Positions 12,171-23,173 of a stretch of DNA of 64,000 nt are shown piece by piece. Numbering within the stretch: the stretch's first letter is position 1; each line of letters starts with the position of its first letter. Origin of the DNA: Mortierella alpina. Taxonomy: Eukaryota > Mortierellomycota > Mortierellomycetes > Mortierellales > Mortierellaceae. A program made the translations under genes and the position numbers. Where the stretch lies: the NCBI GenBank assembly GCA_029449245.1, contig JANATF010000002.1:3410001-3474000 (forward strand), given 5' to 3'. The notes beneath the pieces are model-generated. The model saw only the letters and a program-made list of their open reading frames with translations, had not been told where the DNA came from and made no database searches.

Positions 12171-15100
12171 ATGTACTGGGCTACGGGAAGTGCTCGCGTG
12201 CTGGCCGTCGAGCCATCGGCTCTCAAACTCAGCGTCGAAGGCGAGGACGAGGAGCTCGAGCTGGTCTTGCCGGTGATCACCTCGGGCCAGGACCAAGGAG
12301 GCGACATTGAGTCCAACTCACAGAACGGCATCACATCCCGCATCGTCAAAGGTGCAGGGAGCGGTATCGTCGACATGGCTCGCAACGAGCAAGGCTCCCT
12401 CTGGGCCACCATCACTCGCGAGTCCATTCAGCTCTGGGTCCATCGGGTAACAAACCGCCGCACCCGCTTCATTCCACCAACATGTCAAGAGCTACAGCAC
12501 GTTCGCAAACGATTGAATGGCTGATGAGCTTATAGCTGACTTCGCTCCACATTTGAACTATGGAAACTCTACAGCCGGTGGGCGTCATCTCCAAAGTCGT
12601 TAGAACGCCAAAGTCCCTCCTGGACCACGGCGCAAACCAGCGCGTGCTCTGGAAGCCCGATTCGACCATGTTGGTCGTCGTGGTAAGATTATGCATCCTC
12701 TATATGTATCATGTACTTCTCTCAAATCCTCAAGCATGTCCATCTAACTATGGCGCTCTACCTCAAATAGACAGAACAGAGCTTTCTACACTTGTACAAG
12801 ATCGCGCCGCAAGGACATGACGGCGCAAGTTACCAGCTCACAAACAGCAAGAGTTATGCACTTGGTCCAGGCGAGGGTGTTGGCTTTCCAGACCTCACAA
12901 TCAAGTTCAAAATGACCATCAAAATGGATGCAGGGGTATCAAGGTAAAGCTGGACTGGACCATACTTGAATGTGCAGTGAACATCTCAGATCGAAAGTAA
13001 AACGTCTAACAGTCCGCCTTGTAATGTAGTCTTATTGGCCTAGACTCGGACATTATCGTTGCAACCGTCAACCCGCCAGCAGTGCAGCTTATTCCATGGC
13101 TAGGCAAGGTTGATGTCAAGACATGTTTGATCCGGCATATGAACTTTTTGCTCGACAAGTCCGTGATGATTGTTGCCATGAGTCGATTCCCGAAATCGAC
13201 AACTCAAACCTGGTGCATGTCTGATGGAAAGGCCTATATTGTTTATTATACCCCGAACGCATCCGATTCTGGCTCACCTAGCTCGGTACGCTGCTCAGAG
13301 ATTAACGGCGTAATCACGGTTGATTTGTTGCCAGCGTTACTGATATGGGTCCGCTCTGTCCTTGATAGGTATCTTCGAACGGAGAGAGTTGGTACGGATT
13401 CTGCTTTCACGGAAACCCAGAAGGATTCGACAAGCAAGACGCGGGCGTTGTTGCTGCCAGCAATCCGGAATACAGCCTGCTTGCCATAGGAACACGAGGA
13501 GGCGATGTCCGACTCTTCAAATCAGGAGAGCATGCTGGTCAGTGGGTGTTCTCGCACAAACTGGCTCTAAAGGAATCACAAGGTTATGCTAGTGGAAGTC
13601 CTCCAGATAGGATCGTGTCGCTGGCCTGGAACTCGGATGGAAGTGCGCTGGCCGTAGGACAAGAGTCGCGCTGTCCATCGGTGTGGAGTGTCTACGGCCG
13701 TAGGTTGTTTCCTTCAGCTTCCCACGATGTTCCCAGCTTGTAAGTACACTACCGATGCTTGAGCTGGAACCAAAAAAAAGTCATCGAACCGAGTAGCACG
13801 TTCAAACCTCAATACTGACCATTGCGCCTCTCGCCGGACTAGGAAAAACGCAACTGAGGATCCATACTTGCAAGGATCGAGAGCAATGTTCTGGAGCGCA
13901 GGCAATATGGACCTGATTGTGTTGGGATCAGACGACTCCAGCTCAAACTTTTATGCCATCCCATGTGCCAAGGCACTACCCTCCGTGCAGAATCATCTCA
14001 GCTCTGCCCCCCAGTGCTTACTGCACTTGAATGATCGTCTGCTAGTCTATACCGAGGGACATCGACAGGATGTATCGTCCACAATCAACCCGGATACTTT
14101 TGTTTGGAACCATGTTATGGTACCTGCCGTCTATTTGAGTGACAACTGGCCGATCAGAGTAAGGCATACAAGTTATTTCTTCTTGGACTTGAATCTTTTA
14201 CTGCAATTAATCTTGGCGAGTGAAGTAACAGATCCATTGTCCATGCTCTTGACCTAGTACTCGTGCCTCAGTCCGGATGGCCACTACTTGGCTATTGCTG
14301 GACGACGTGGTCTTGCGCACTATAATCTCCACTCGTGTCGCTGGAGGCTGTTTGGCAACTGGCAACAAGAGCAGTCTTTTAGGTGCCGGGGTGGCCTGGC
14401 ATGGTTCAAAAACATTCTCATTGCTGGATGCGAAACGATTGAGGACCAAAAGTTTGAGGTATGTGCATGCTTGTATACGTTACGCCGGCAAGTGTGCCGC
14501 ACTGTGACCAACACTAATCATCGACATGTGGTGCGATGTTTAGCTGCGACTTTACCAACGCGAAAACAATCTCGATAACAACGACGTTATCTTTACGGAG
14601 CAATTCGAATCGCGGATCGCTCATATATCCGTTTGGCGGTCCTCTCTTTTGGTCTACACGACCAACAATACCCTGTACTGCTACTCTCTCGGAAGCGCGA
14701 AGCGCATTGATTTACAGCTAGTGTGGAAGACATCCCTCCAGGATATTGTAGAGTCGCCGGCTCTGCTCAAATCGGTCTCCATTTTGACGACTGAGGGGCA
14801 CGACGGGGCCGAATGTACACACATCACGCTACTAGTGGATGGCAAGATCTATTTCTTGCGACCCGAGTTTTTGGTAAGTGTCTCTCGTACCCTTCTCTCG
14901 TACCGCCGGCTCTCTAGGCTAACATAATCCTGCGCACCTCATATCTTTTACGTTAGGCGGACGGGAATGTGAGACTCTCATTCAGACAGATCACGGAAAA
15001 AGTAGAGTACTACTGGATTACGCGATCGGCGCAGGATGCCAATGATTTCTCGCTGTGGGCGTTTAACGGCAAGACGCTAAAGGTATTTTACACTGCATAA

Positions 15101-16513
15101 GTGCATATGTTGTGGGCGTTTTTTTGTTTCTCTTACAAGTGGTATCGTTCACGCTGACGGATTCAATTCTTCTAGATGTGGTGGAACATATTTGGAACAG
15201 GAGGGACTGAGCGAAGCTTGGCAGCGTTTGCAAAGCACAACTTTCTGGAGATGGATATTGAATTCTATCCCCTGGGTAAAGTGCTCTCGTTTGCGTCATC
15301 GCTGGATCGTACCTTTGTTCGTACCGCTCTAATGCCTCCTACCTGCTATTACTTTTCACTGACGTTTTTAATCTTGATCAAAAATAGCTATCTTGCCTGA
15401 ACGAGGCATTGTTCTTGGTCTAGAGCCAGAGATTGCAGTCCATAAGCCAAAATCGCTTGCAATGTTTAAGATGGCCACCAAGGTATGTCAGCATGGGGTA
15501 CACTTTGTCTTTGCATGCATGACCAAGCCTCGCCTCTCCTCGGTTAACTCATCATCATGGTCATCTCTTTGTACACTGCTGGATTAGACACATCTTTTTC
15601 TGCAAACGATCCTCCGGCATGTCCTGACACACAACATCGACGGCGAATGGGAGGCCCACGAGTTTGCGAAGCACTACCAGGAACTGGGTTACTTTGGTCA
15701 CGCTCTGGAAATTTTACTGCATAATGTTCTCGAAGATGAGGCAGAATCGGGTATAGGCTTTGACGAAGGCAAGTCCTACATCATGCATTGAGATATCGCT
15801 GCTTTTGCTTGCGCCTTGCAATGTGTTGCTGACGCTGAGAGTCTTTTTTTTCGATTACAGGGGCGGTATTACCTCGCGTAGTCAGCTTCTTGCAGCAATT
15901 CCCTCACTACCTGGATGTGATTGTTTCCTGTGCACGCAAAACTGAAGTCGCCCTTTGGGAATACTTGTTTTCGATTGTGGGTGCTCCAAAGGACCTCTTT
16001 GAGGTAAAAACCTTTTTGCCATAGAATCGCTTCTCGAAAGTACCGATACAGAAATGGCAGGCATCAAGCTCAGTTTTTTTTCACTAATGCATCTCATCCT
16101 CTCTGTATAGCGGTGCTTGGCAGCAGATCAGCTAAAGACAGCTACGTCCTACCTGCTCATTCTTCATACTCTTGAGCCGTTGCAAACCACTAGTCAAGAC
16201 ACTGTGAGACTGTTGGAGAAGACCCTTCAAGCACAGGACTATGAGGTATAGTAGTCGATAGTACCGTGCTACGCTGTGATACCCTGAAACTGGTGACATG
16301 ACACTAAAAGAGGATATGATGTGCACGCCCCCTACTTTTGTAGCTTTGCAAGGAATTGGTGCGCTTCCTCAACTCTATCGATGGTACGTTTTTTCGCCAG
16401 ATTTGACATTGTAGTATCTCGAACACGGTACTGATATTTTAGCGCCATCTATTTTAGCCACAGGAGCTACCCTTCAGCAAGCCCTCAGCATGGTGTCGGT
16501 GGCGAATGCTTAG
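12171..16513 (+). CDS. RIC1: RIC1 homologue, Golgi Rab6/Ypt6 GEF subunit (3' end uncertain)
   Basis: I trace 16 exons: 12171-12446, 12575-12682, 12771-12943, 13030-13285, 13369-13739, 13843-14158, 14258-14458, 14544-14873, 14957-15082, 15176-15275, 15388-15482, 15588-15768, 15861-16003, 16111-16245, 16344-16383, 16443-16513 (973 aa). The N-terminal part is a WD40-type propeller ([25 protein letters not shown]). The segment [13 protein letters not shown]...WRLFGNW and the C-terminal RIC1 domain ([29 protein letters not shown], then [18 protein letters not shown]) match human and fungal RIC1. With Rgp1, RIC1 activates Ypt6/Rab6 at the Golgi. Exon 12 ends at an unusual GC donor (15769). After exon 15 the end is ambiguous: an alternative in-phase path 16478-16539 plus 16638-17015 would give 1096 aa, nearer to yeast lengths. 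Confidence 0.88.
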
Positions 16514-19459
16514 AGATGGATGTCTTCAGGAACTCACTGGTGAGTTCGGGAGAACAGACAATAGTCTCTGTTGCGCGTTATGTGGCATTGAATTGCCTCT
16601 ATCCTTATGATGAGTTTTTGTGTAAAAGGTTTGAAAGGTTCCCCGAGCATCCGTCAATTACCTTGTCAAAGAATGGGGCCACCTTTACTCTCCATCGGCT
16701 ACCGCTTTCCTCCTTTGTTGTGAACACTCTTCTGTACCCCTCTTGCCGCGCATGCTATTTTACTTCATTAAGCCATTTTTTTCCGAACTTGATCTCTTTG
16801 TGTGTCTGGTCGCGGGTTCAGCTGCTCTCCCGACGCGTTTTGCTCCTCCCACTGTTGGCGTCTCTTCTAATATTGAGAACTGTTCAGTAGCGGAGCATAT
16901 ATTGCAAGGCGATCTATTCAAAGAGTCGGCGTTGACTATTATTGAACGCTTTCTAAAGGCTGATCGCTACATCCCCCCCCCCCCCCCCCTCCATTTCTTT
17001 TTATCTTCGCGATAATGAGCTTTTGAACACGGACTGGACTAACACAGAGATTGAGGAATTTGGTGAAGTGAAATGGCGGAAAGAGAAGCGAGTGTCTACA
17101 AAAGGATGGTGAGGTAGGATAGCTGTGGAGGGTTGATGATGGACCCCAATATTCTTTGGCACGGTTGGGCGGATGAACAAGGTGGACTCGCAGGAGAACA
17201 AACGTGATCGAAAGCTGAAGGAACACCGAATTGAGAGCAGAGACTATGGGGGGTTTTTTTTAATCCCCCGCCCATCATGAACATGAAAAGCTCCGCGATA
17301 GAGACTAATCGATGGTGTATGTTTTTTTTTTTGCTCCTTTCTTTTTGGAGAAGGGCTACAGTATGTATCTCGCTACAATAGACGACTCTGCGGAAATAGA
17401 TCAGCGACGCATTCCAACGCCATAAAGTGTCAACCTGTCCTAAAAAAAAATAATTGTCCTGTGTCGCGGCAGCCGGCATCAAGAGGAAGCTATGGTCGTT
17501 TAAAGGATATGGTTTTACCTGAAGCGGTCTACGTTTCTGAAGGAGGATGGTCCATGATGCAGGGTCCAGGCCCGGGTGTCGACTACATGTACTTGCTAGC
17601 CGTCACAGTGCACCGTCCGTTGTTTCTGTTTTTGTTTGCATGTGCTTGTTGTTGGACCATCGTCTTGGACGCTTTAAACTCAAGCCCAGGGGAGCAGCTC
17701 GATCATGAAACTTTATCGCGCGATGGCTCTCTCTCGCTGTCTGACTGTCTGCCTTCCATGCAGTACTCGCCTCTATCGTTAGATTGTGCTGCGGTGCCCA
17801 CAAACGATGTTCAATTACGCGTCTCTGTCTGGTGGTCTTGGTCAGCTGAAGACGCGACTAGCAGCTACCAGGCACAACTAGAAGGCGCTCAGGCTGGTTT
17901 TCTGGCTACAGTATCACACCTATCACACCCCCGTGGGATGACCTGTTGGGAAGTCCTTCTGTAGTCTATCGTTCCACTCGGTCCGTCGGACGGTCGATAA
18001 CGTTTAGAGAACACAACAAATACCGTGTTGTATGACAAATATTATGTGGTGAGCGTTGCCGTGTTTGCCTAGGGGTCATGTACAGTACATGTATGTAGTC
18101 TCTAAAATGGAGCAGAGACTTCAAGCGCAAATATATGAGTGCTCATGCAGTGTTTTTGTGTATGTTGATTTTTTTTTTGAAAAAGGGCAACAACGTCTCT
18201 TGGAAGTGTAGACTGAGAGCGCGAGAAGATGCCGCCTCGGTCTATCCCATGCGGGTGGTGTAGGGCGGTTGACTTTGATTTTGCACCTGAAAGTTTAACG
18301 GTTCTTCGTTGGAGCGATCGACAAATGAACCCCCCTTTTTCCGGTCCCCCTGAGATTCCTGCTCTTTTTTTTTTTGCAACGGCCATGCGTCTTGAAACAG
18401 ACTGGCATGGAAGCAGCCCCTGGCTGTGGCTGTGGCTCTGGTTGGCTGGTTGGATGAGCTGCGGGGCAGAGAAGAGACGAGAGTGAGGGGGTGAGAGAGT
18501 GAGAGAGTGAGAGAAGAGAGAGAGAGAAGAGAGAGAGCAAGAGACGAAGCAAGCAACGGCAGTGGATGACAAGGTCAGGAAATGAGTAATTTACAATACA
18601 ATAATGGGCAATTTGCCGCTCCTCGATCCCTGGGGGATATGCAGAGCGAGGTACCGCGTTGTTGCCAGGCGAGAGCTCATTTTTACAGCGTACTTGTTGA
18701 TTGAGTCTGTGGTTGGTTTGTTTCGCTCATGCAACAGCAGAGCTGTGTCCCCTCGCCTGCTACACTTTGTTCCCTCTTCTCTCTCGTGCTCTCGCTCTCT
18801 TCTCCTCTCTCTTTGTTGTCCCAATCTCTCTTTTATCCTCCATCCGCCAATCCTCCATCTGCCATCGTCCTCTCTCTGTCCTCAGACATACCCCTCTGTC
18901 TGACTCTCTCTTTCTCACTCTTTTTCGCTCTCTCTCCCCCTCCCTGGCTGCTGCTTCTTCTTCTTCTTGCTCGTCCTTTTGCCCGTCTGCTGGGGCTAAG
19001 CCTGTTTGCGCCTGTATCAGCCCCGTCCAGCACCACGACAGCTGTTTGCCGCCATATTTCCCTGTCTCTTCTTCCGTCTCTCGCTCGCCTGTCCCTTTTT
19101 TTTTTTTTTTTTTTGACTGTCAGAGAGTCGCTCGCCTGGCTTGCCGTGTTTCCTCTTCCTTCGCTGTCTCGGTACTCGCGCAACCTGTCTCATCAACCCA
19201 ATTCTCCCCATCCCGCATGGACTTGCTCCTGCTGATCCCATCCCTCGTCCCGACTCGCTCTCTTCCTCGTTCTCTTTCTCTCACTCTCTCTCTCGCTCTC
19301 CTTCGCTCTCTCTGGCAACTCTGGTAACAGTTCGAGCACATGGACCATCTCCTTGCTTGCACCAACTCTTAGAAAAACACTGTTGTAGATGACTGACTCT
19401 CTCCCCCTCTCTCTCTCTGTCCATCGCCTGTCAATGTCCTCTCTAGATCTGACCCCTCG
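16514..19459. other. 2.9 kb intergenic region with low-complexity tracts
   Basis: No convincing gene is visible. An open frame at 16635-17015 may be the last RIC1 exon. A run of 17 C lies at 16973-16989. A GA-rich purine tract covers about 18478-18550. From about 18770 to 19450 the plus strand is almost pure pyrimidine, with TCTC and CTCG runs and a 20-T run near 19100, directly upstream of the PH-domain gene. Open frames in these tracts are compositional artefacts. Confidence 0.6.
18770..19450 (+). promoter_or_regulatory. Long pyrimidine-rich leader/promoter tract of the PH-domain gene
   Basis: Some 680 bp on the coding strand are dominated by C and T, with repeated CTCTCT and TTCTTC blocks up to the ATG at 19460. 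Such tracts are common in fungal promoters and 5' leaders; here the length is notable. No clear intron could be placed in it, though a 5'-UTR intron is possible. Confidence 0.4.
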
Positions 19460-22400
19460 ATGCAGCTGCATGGATATCCGTCAACCACCCAGCATACCCA
19501 TCTGATCACGGAACAGACCCCTCGATCGACACCTATACCCGGCCCTCTTCCAGTGCAGAGCCAACTCCATACTATTCAGCGCTACCCAAGCCAAAGCTAC
19601 AGCCATAGCAAGCACCAGGACTCGATCGACCCTGCCGTGGGCTCTCATCAACGCCCCAGTCACCCTGGCCACCCCAGCAGCTACGGCACCACTAGCCCGA
19701 GAACGATCGCCCGCCAGCCCGTCCTTGACACGGATATTGGAGACCGTGGGGCCGGAGCAGGAGAAACAATGCCCATCCCCACTAATTTCAGCAGCAGAAA
19801 CAACAGCCAGCCCGACATTCGCCCTCGTCTCAACCACTACCACGACACCAGCACCAGCCCCGTCTACCTCCACACCAGCACCAGAAGCCACAACGGCAGT
19901 GCCAGCAACCTGCGCTACGCCTCGTCTGCCTCCCCGTCCAGCCACCACTTCCATCCTTCGCACCACGACAACGACGCCAGCAGCAAGCATTCCATGACCA
20001 CGGACGACGACAACTCGTCCTCGGCCAGCTTCCGCCAGCGGCCGCGTCAGTTGAGCAAAGCCGGCGCCGTGCCCTCGCCCCTCGGCGGCGGCGCATCGTC
20101 CTATCCAGGCGCCAAGGGCCACCACAGCAACAACATGAGCATCAGCAGCTCCGCCGCCCAGTCGACCTTCTCGTTCCAGTCGTCGTCCGAAAAGAACAAC
20201 TCGGTGGCTGCGACGGAAACGAACGGGAAAACGCCCTCACAGCTGCGTGTTCGCCACCTTGACCAGGAATCTTCGTATGCTGGATATCTGACAAAGTTCT
20301 CCTCCAGGACCTTTTTCTCGCGCAAACAGTGGAAGCGTCGCTACTTTATCCTCCATCAACAAGCGCTCCATTGCTTCAAATCATCCGACCCACAGCATCC
20401 ATTGCTGGAAACCATCACGCTCTCTGCCGACACCATTATCTGTGTGACCGATATCTTTGCAGGCAAGCGCTACTGCCTCCAGATTACATGTCCAGGAGAA
20501 AAGAATTGGTACGTGCTCGCGGACACGGCCTCTGAAATGTCAGGCTGGCTACGGGAGCTCAAAGGAATAGTGCAGCGCGTCAGGAGTGTTCATCCCGACC
20601 AACGACCAGAGACGCTCTACTCGGAATCCTCAGAGATCTCGGAGATGTCCTCAACCTCTCTTGCTGTGCGGGTACCCCAGGTACCGACCATCCCGAGCCA
20701 GTACGAATATGTCAGTGGCCAACAAAGACACACACCAAGCGTGAACGCTTCATCGCCTTCGTCCTATTCCTCTGTCCTACCTTCACGCCACATTCAACAG
20801 TCCTCGTATCAAAGTCAGCAGCAGCATCTTCAGCATCTGAGCCCCTATCAGTCACAGGTCACTAGCCTGAACCCTCCACCGCGATCCATTACCCCAAAAC
20901 CAACCACTCCGACTCCCGGCGCCATGCCACAGCGAACGCAGGATCACGCGCAAGGATACTTGCATGGGTCGGGATCACCACCACAGGAGCAGCCAGAGAC
21001 GAGAAGGAGGAGGAACAGCTCGCTTTCAGCAGGCCAGGCCGCACCGGACTATGCTAGCTTCGGATCTGTTATGGAACGTGCAGAGGTCATGGCGGCGGCA
21101 CAGCAGAATGCCGGGTCATCGTCCTGGTCCGTTCCAACAAAGTCTGACAGGCCTGGAAGCAGCTTCAGCAACTACGCAACAATCCCGCGTAGTAAGCGCG
21201 AGTCGACCATGTCGAGTATGTCTGGCACGTCAAGCGTGCTGACCAACCACAGGGTTTCGGTTGTGGCAGAACTGCCAGAAGAGAATGTTACACTACCACA
21301 GCGAAACGCTCAGAGGATGACAGGGAGCTTTTCAAGATCCATGAGCCCAGTCTCTTCTCGGCCAATGAGCCCCAACCTTGGCAGGACAAGCCCTAGAAGC
21401 TCACTTGTTATCTCGCCCCCTCCGCGGAGTATTCATCGACCCGCCAGTGTATCCATCCGGCACTCGACTCAGATCCTCCCTCCACCTCAGATCATGACCG
21501 CAGGTCTGTCCTCCTACCCGTCCACTGCCACCAGCCCCCTCTCGACTAATCCACCAGTGTCTGGTCTGCCTGCAACGCCCGACGAGAAGGGCCTCTCTGG
21601 CTATGGACCCCTGTCCAGAATAACGAGCATCCGTCACCAGCGCGACCCTGGGCAGAATCGACAGAGTATGATTAGTGTTGGCTCTGCAAAGGTGTACTCA
21701 CAGGGTGCACCCACGGGATCACTACAGGAGCGCGTTCAGCGCAGCTCGTCTAAAACGAGCATCTTGAGATCACCACTAGCAGCTAATCCCGGTGGACCTT
21801 CCCCAAAGAACGGCGGTGTGGATGCAGTATTTGCATCGAATCGACCTCTCTCGCCAGTGCCATCACTAGCCTCCGCACCGACCCAACCGCTACCACAACC
21901 CCCAAGGGCGGGCTCGATTTCGCCGAACAAAGCTTCGTCAGCGCCACCCGCTCAAGTTACTGTTACGCCCCGTCACCAGGAACAAGGCCTTCCTATCCCC
22001 ACTCGCTCCACAGCCCGTCCCAGATCGCAGTCTCAGGAAGATGTACAACTCTCTTCAAAACTGGCCGATATACATCTCGCGCGAAGGGCCATGACTCCTT
22101 CGCCCAAGCTTGATGCCACCTCGACTCTGACCCCGACCTCGACCTCGACCTCGACCTCGACATCTCGCCCGAGTGCAGAGACGAATAGCAATCCAACCAG
22201 TGACAGTAACCAAAAGTTCATGTCACTCCCTATTCAAAACCTCTATACGCTACCTGCCCCTCCCACACGGCAGACTCCCGCGCAACCAAGACCTCTGAAT
22301 CAACGCTCTTCAGGGTCCAGCTCGGCGCTACGACCCATCTCAACAGTCTTGAGCACCGTTCCTTCATTGGGAGGAGGCATTGCACGACGATCCTCAGCCT

Positions 22401-22891
22401 CAAACTCCTCTAAACCGCATGCGCCCAGCCGCGACTCTATGCTTTCAGCGTCGGCAAGACTCTCTTCACTCATCTCGCTACCTCCTGAACCGACCACAGC
22501 CGTTCCTCCTCCGCCTCCTGGTGCCTCTGTGTCACATGGCACTCTTCCAGCTCCGCCCACATCAGCCCTGCCCATGAAGCCGCTCGATGCGGACGAGGAA
22601 GATTCTATAGGGGGTGTCAGGACAGCAGCTCAGGGTAGCGGACAAGTTGGGTTTGATGTTATTCTTGAGGAGGAGGAGGAGGAGGAGGACGAAGACGAGG
22701 ATGATGAAGAAGAGTTTGGGCCTAGTTTGCAGTTTGAAGAGCTCGAAGCAGTCAAGAACTCGACAGAGACAGACGCCGAGCAGGACAGCGTCGCCACCAC
22801 GCCCACGACTCCTCGGAGGCCCGAGTACTATGCCACGAAGGAGAGCCAGGTGGTCGAGTACATCTTTCCTAGCGAAACCTTTTCCGCATAG
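19460..22891 (+). CDS. Large PH-domain protein, otherwise disordered
   Basis: One uninterrupted frame of 1143 aa, the longest intron-free gene here. Residues about 270-376 form a pleckstrin-homology domain: it opens with YAGYLTKFSS, has the basic KQWKRRYFIL second strand, a central YCLQITCPGEKNWYVLAD section and the closing amphipathic helix with the invariant Trp in MSGWLRELKGIV. The rest is rich in Ser, Pro, Thr and Gln, with short repeats such as TSTSTSTSTS near residue 895 and an acidic run (EEEEEEEDEDED) near residue 1075. PH domains usually bind phosphoinositides or partner proteins at membranes, so a cortical or signalling adaptor is plausible, but nothing else identifies the family. 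The ATG at 19460 is the first in frame after the pyrimidine tract. Confidence 0.8.
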   Translation: MQLHGYPSTTQHTHLITEQTPRSTPIPGPLPVQSQLHTIQRYPSQSYSHSKHQDSIDPAVGSHQRPSHPGHPSSYGTTSPRTIARQPVLDTDIGDRGAGAGETMPIPTNFSSRNNSQPDIRPRLNHYHDTSTSPVYLHTSTRSHNGSASNLRYASSASPSSHHFHPSHHDNDASSKHSMTTDDDNSSSASFRQRPRQLSKAGAVPSPLGGGASSYPGAKGHHSNNMSISSSAAQSTFSFQSSSEKNNSVAATETNGKTPSQLRVRHLDQESSYAGYLTKFSSRTFFSRKQWKRRYFILHQQALHCFKSSDPQHPLLETITLSADTIICVTDIFAGKRYCLQITCPGEKNWYVLADTASEMSGWLRELKGIVQRVRSVHPDQRPETLYSESSEISEMSSTSLAVRVPQVPTIPSQYEYVSGQQRHTPSVNASSPSSYSSVLPSRHIQQSSYQSQQQHLQHLSPYQSQVTSLNPPPRSITPKPTTPTPGAMPQRTQDHAQGYLHGSGSPPQEQPETRRRRNSSLSAGQAAPDYASFGSVMERAEVMAAAQQNAGSSSWSVPTKSDRPGSSFSNYATIPRSKRESTMSSMSGTSSVLTNHRVSVVAELPEENVTLPQRNAQRMTGSFSRSMSPVSSRPMSPNLGRTSPRSSLVISPPPRSIHRPASVSIRHSTQILPPPQIMTAGLSSYPSTATSPLSTNPPVSGLPATPDEKGLSGYGPLSRITSIRHQRDPGQNRQSMISVGSAKVYSQGAPTGSLQERVQRSSSKTSILRSPLAANPGGPSPKNGGVDAVFASNRPLSPVPSLASAPTQPLPQPPRAGSISPNKASSAPPAQVTVTPRHQEQGLPIPTRSTARPRSQSQEDVQLSSKLADIHLARRAMTPSPKLDATSTLTPTSTSTSTSTSRPSAETNSNPTSDSNQKFMSLPIQNLYTLPAPPTRQTPAQPRPLNQRSSGSSSALRPISTVLSTVPSLGGGIARRSSASNSSKPHAPSRDSMLSASARLSSLISLPPEPTTAVPPPPPGASVSHGTLPAPPTSALPMKPLDADEEDSIGGVRTAAQGSGQVGFDVILEEEEEEEDEDEDDEEEFGPSLQFEELEAVKNSTETDAEQDSVATTPTTPRRPEYYATKESQVVEYIFPSETFSA

Positions 22892-23173
22892 ACCCCTTAT
22901 GCATATTTAAATGTCCGTTTTTGTCCATATTAAAAAAGTCCCCCTGCATCTCCATCGACGACATGTTTTCGTTGCCTTCGTGCCATGGTTAACCACGGTC
23001 AGACGCGCGCGCAAGGGCCTTTTTTAGCCCGACGTGTATCAGGTGACACCCGACGCGCTTTTTTTGAGACCCAAAAAAAACGAGGAAAAGGGTCAGAGGG
23101 AATGACTTTGCCACTGCCGTTCACATTCCTTTCCTTTGATACCTCTCTGCCCACCCACGCACCCTTTTCACGG

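Noticed and set aside
17461-17964. 167-codon open frame downstream of RIC1
   Set aside because: Starts from a non-ATG codon, shows no domain, biased composition or splice-linked partner, and lies in a region of low-complexity tracts. It reads like chance open sequence.
18102-19471. Several overlapping frames on both strands
   Set aside because: They are translations of GA/CT repeats (Ser/Leu or Arg/Glu runs) and mirror each other across strands.
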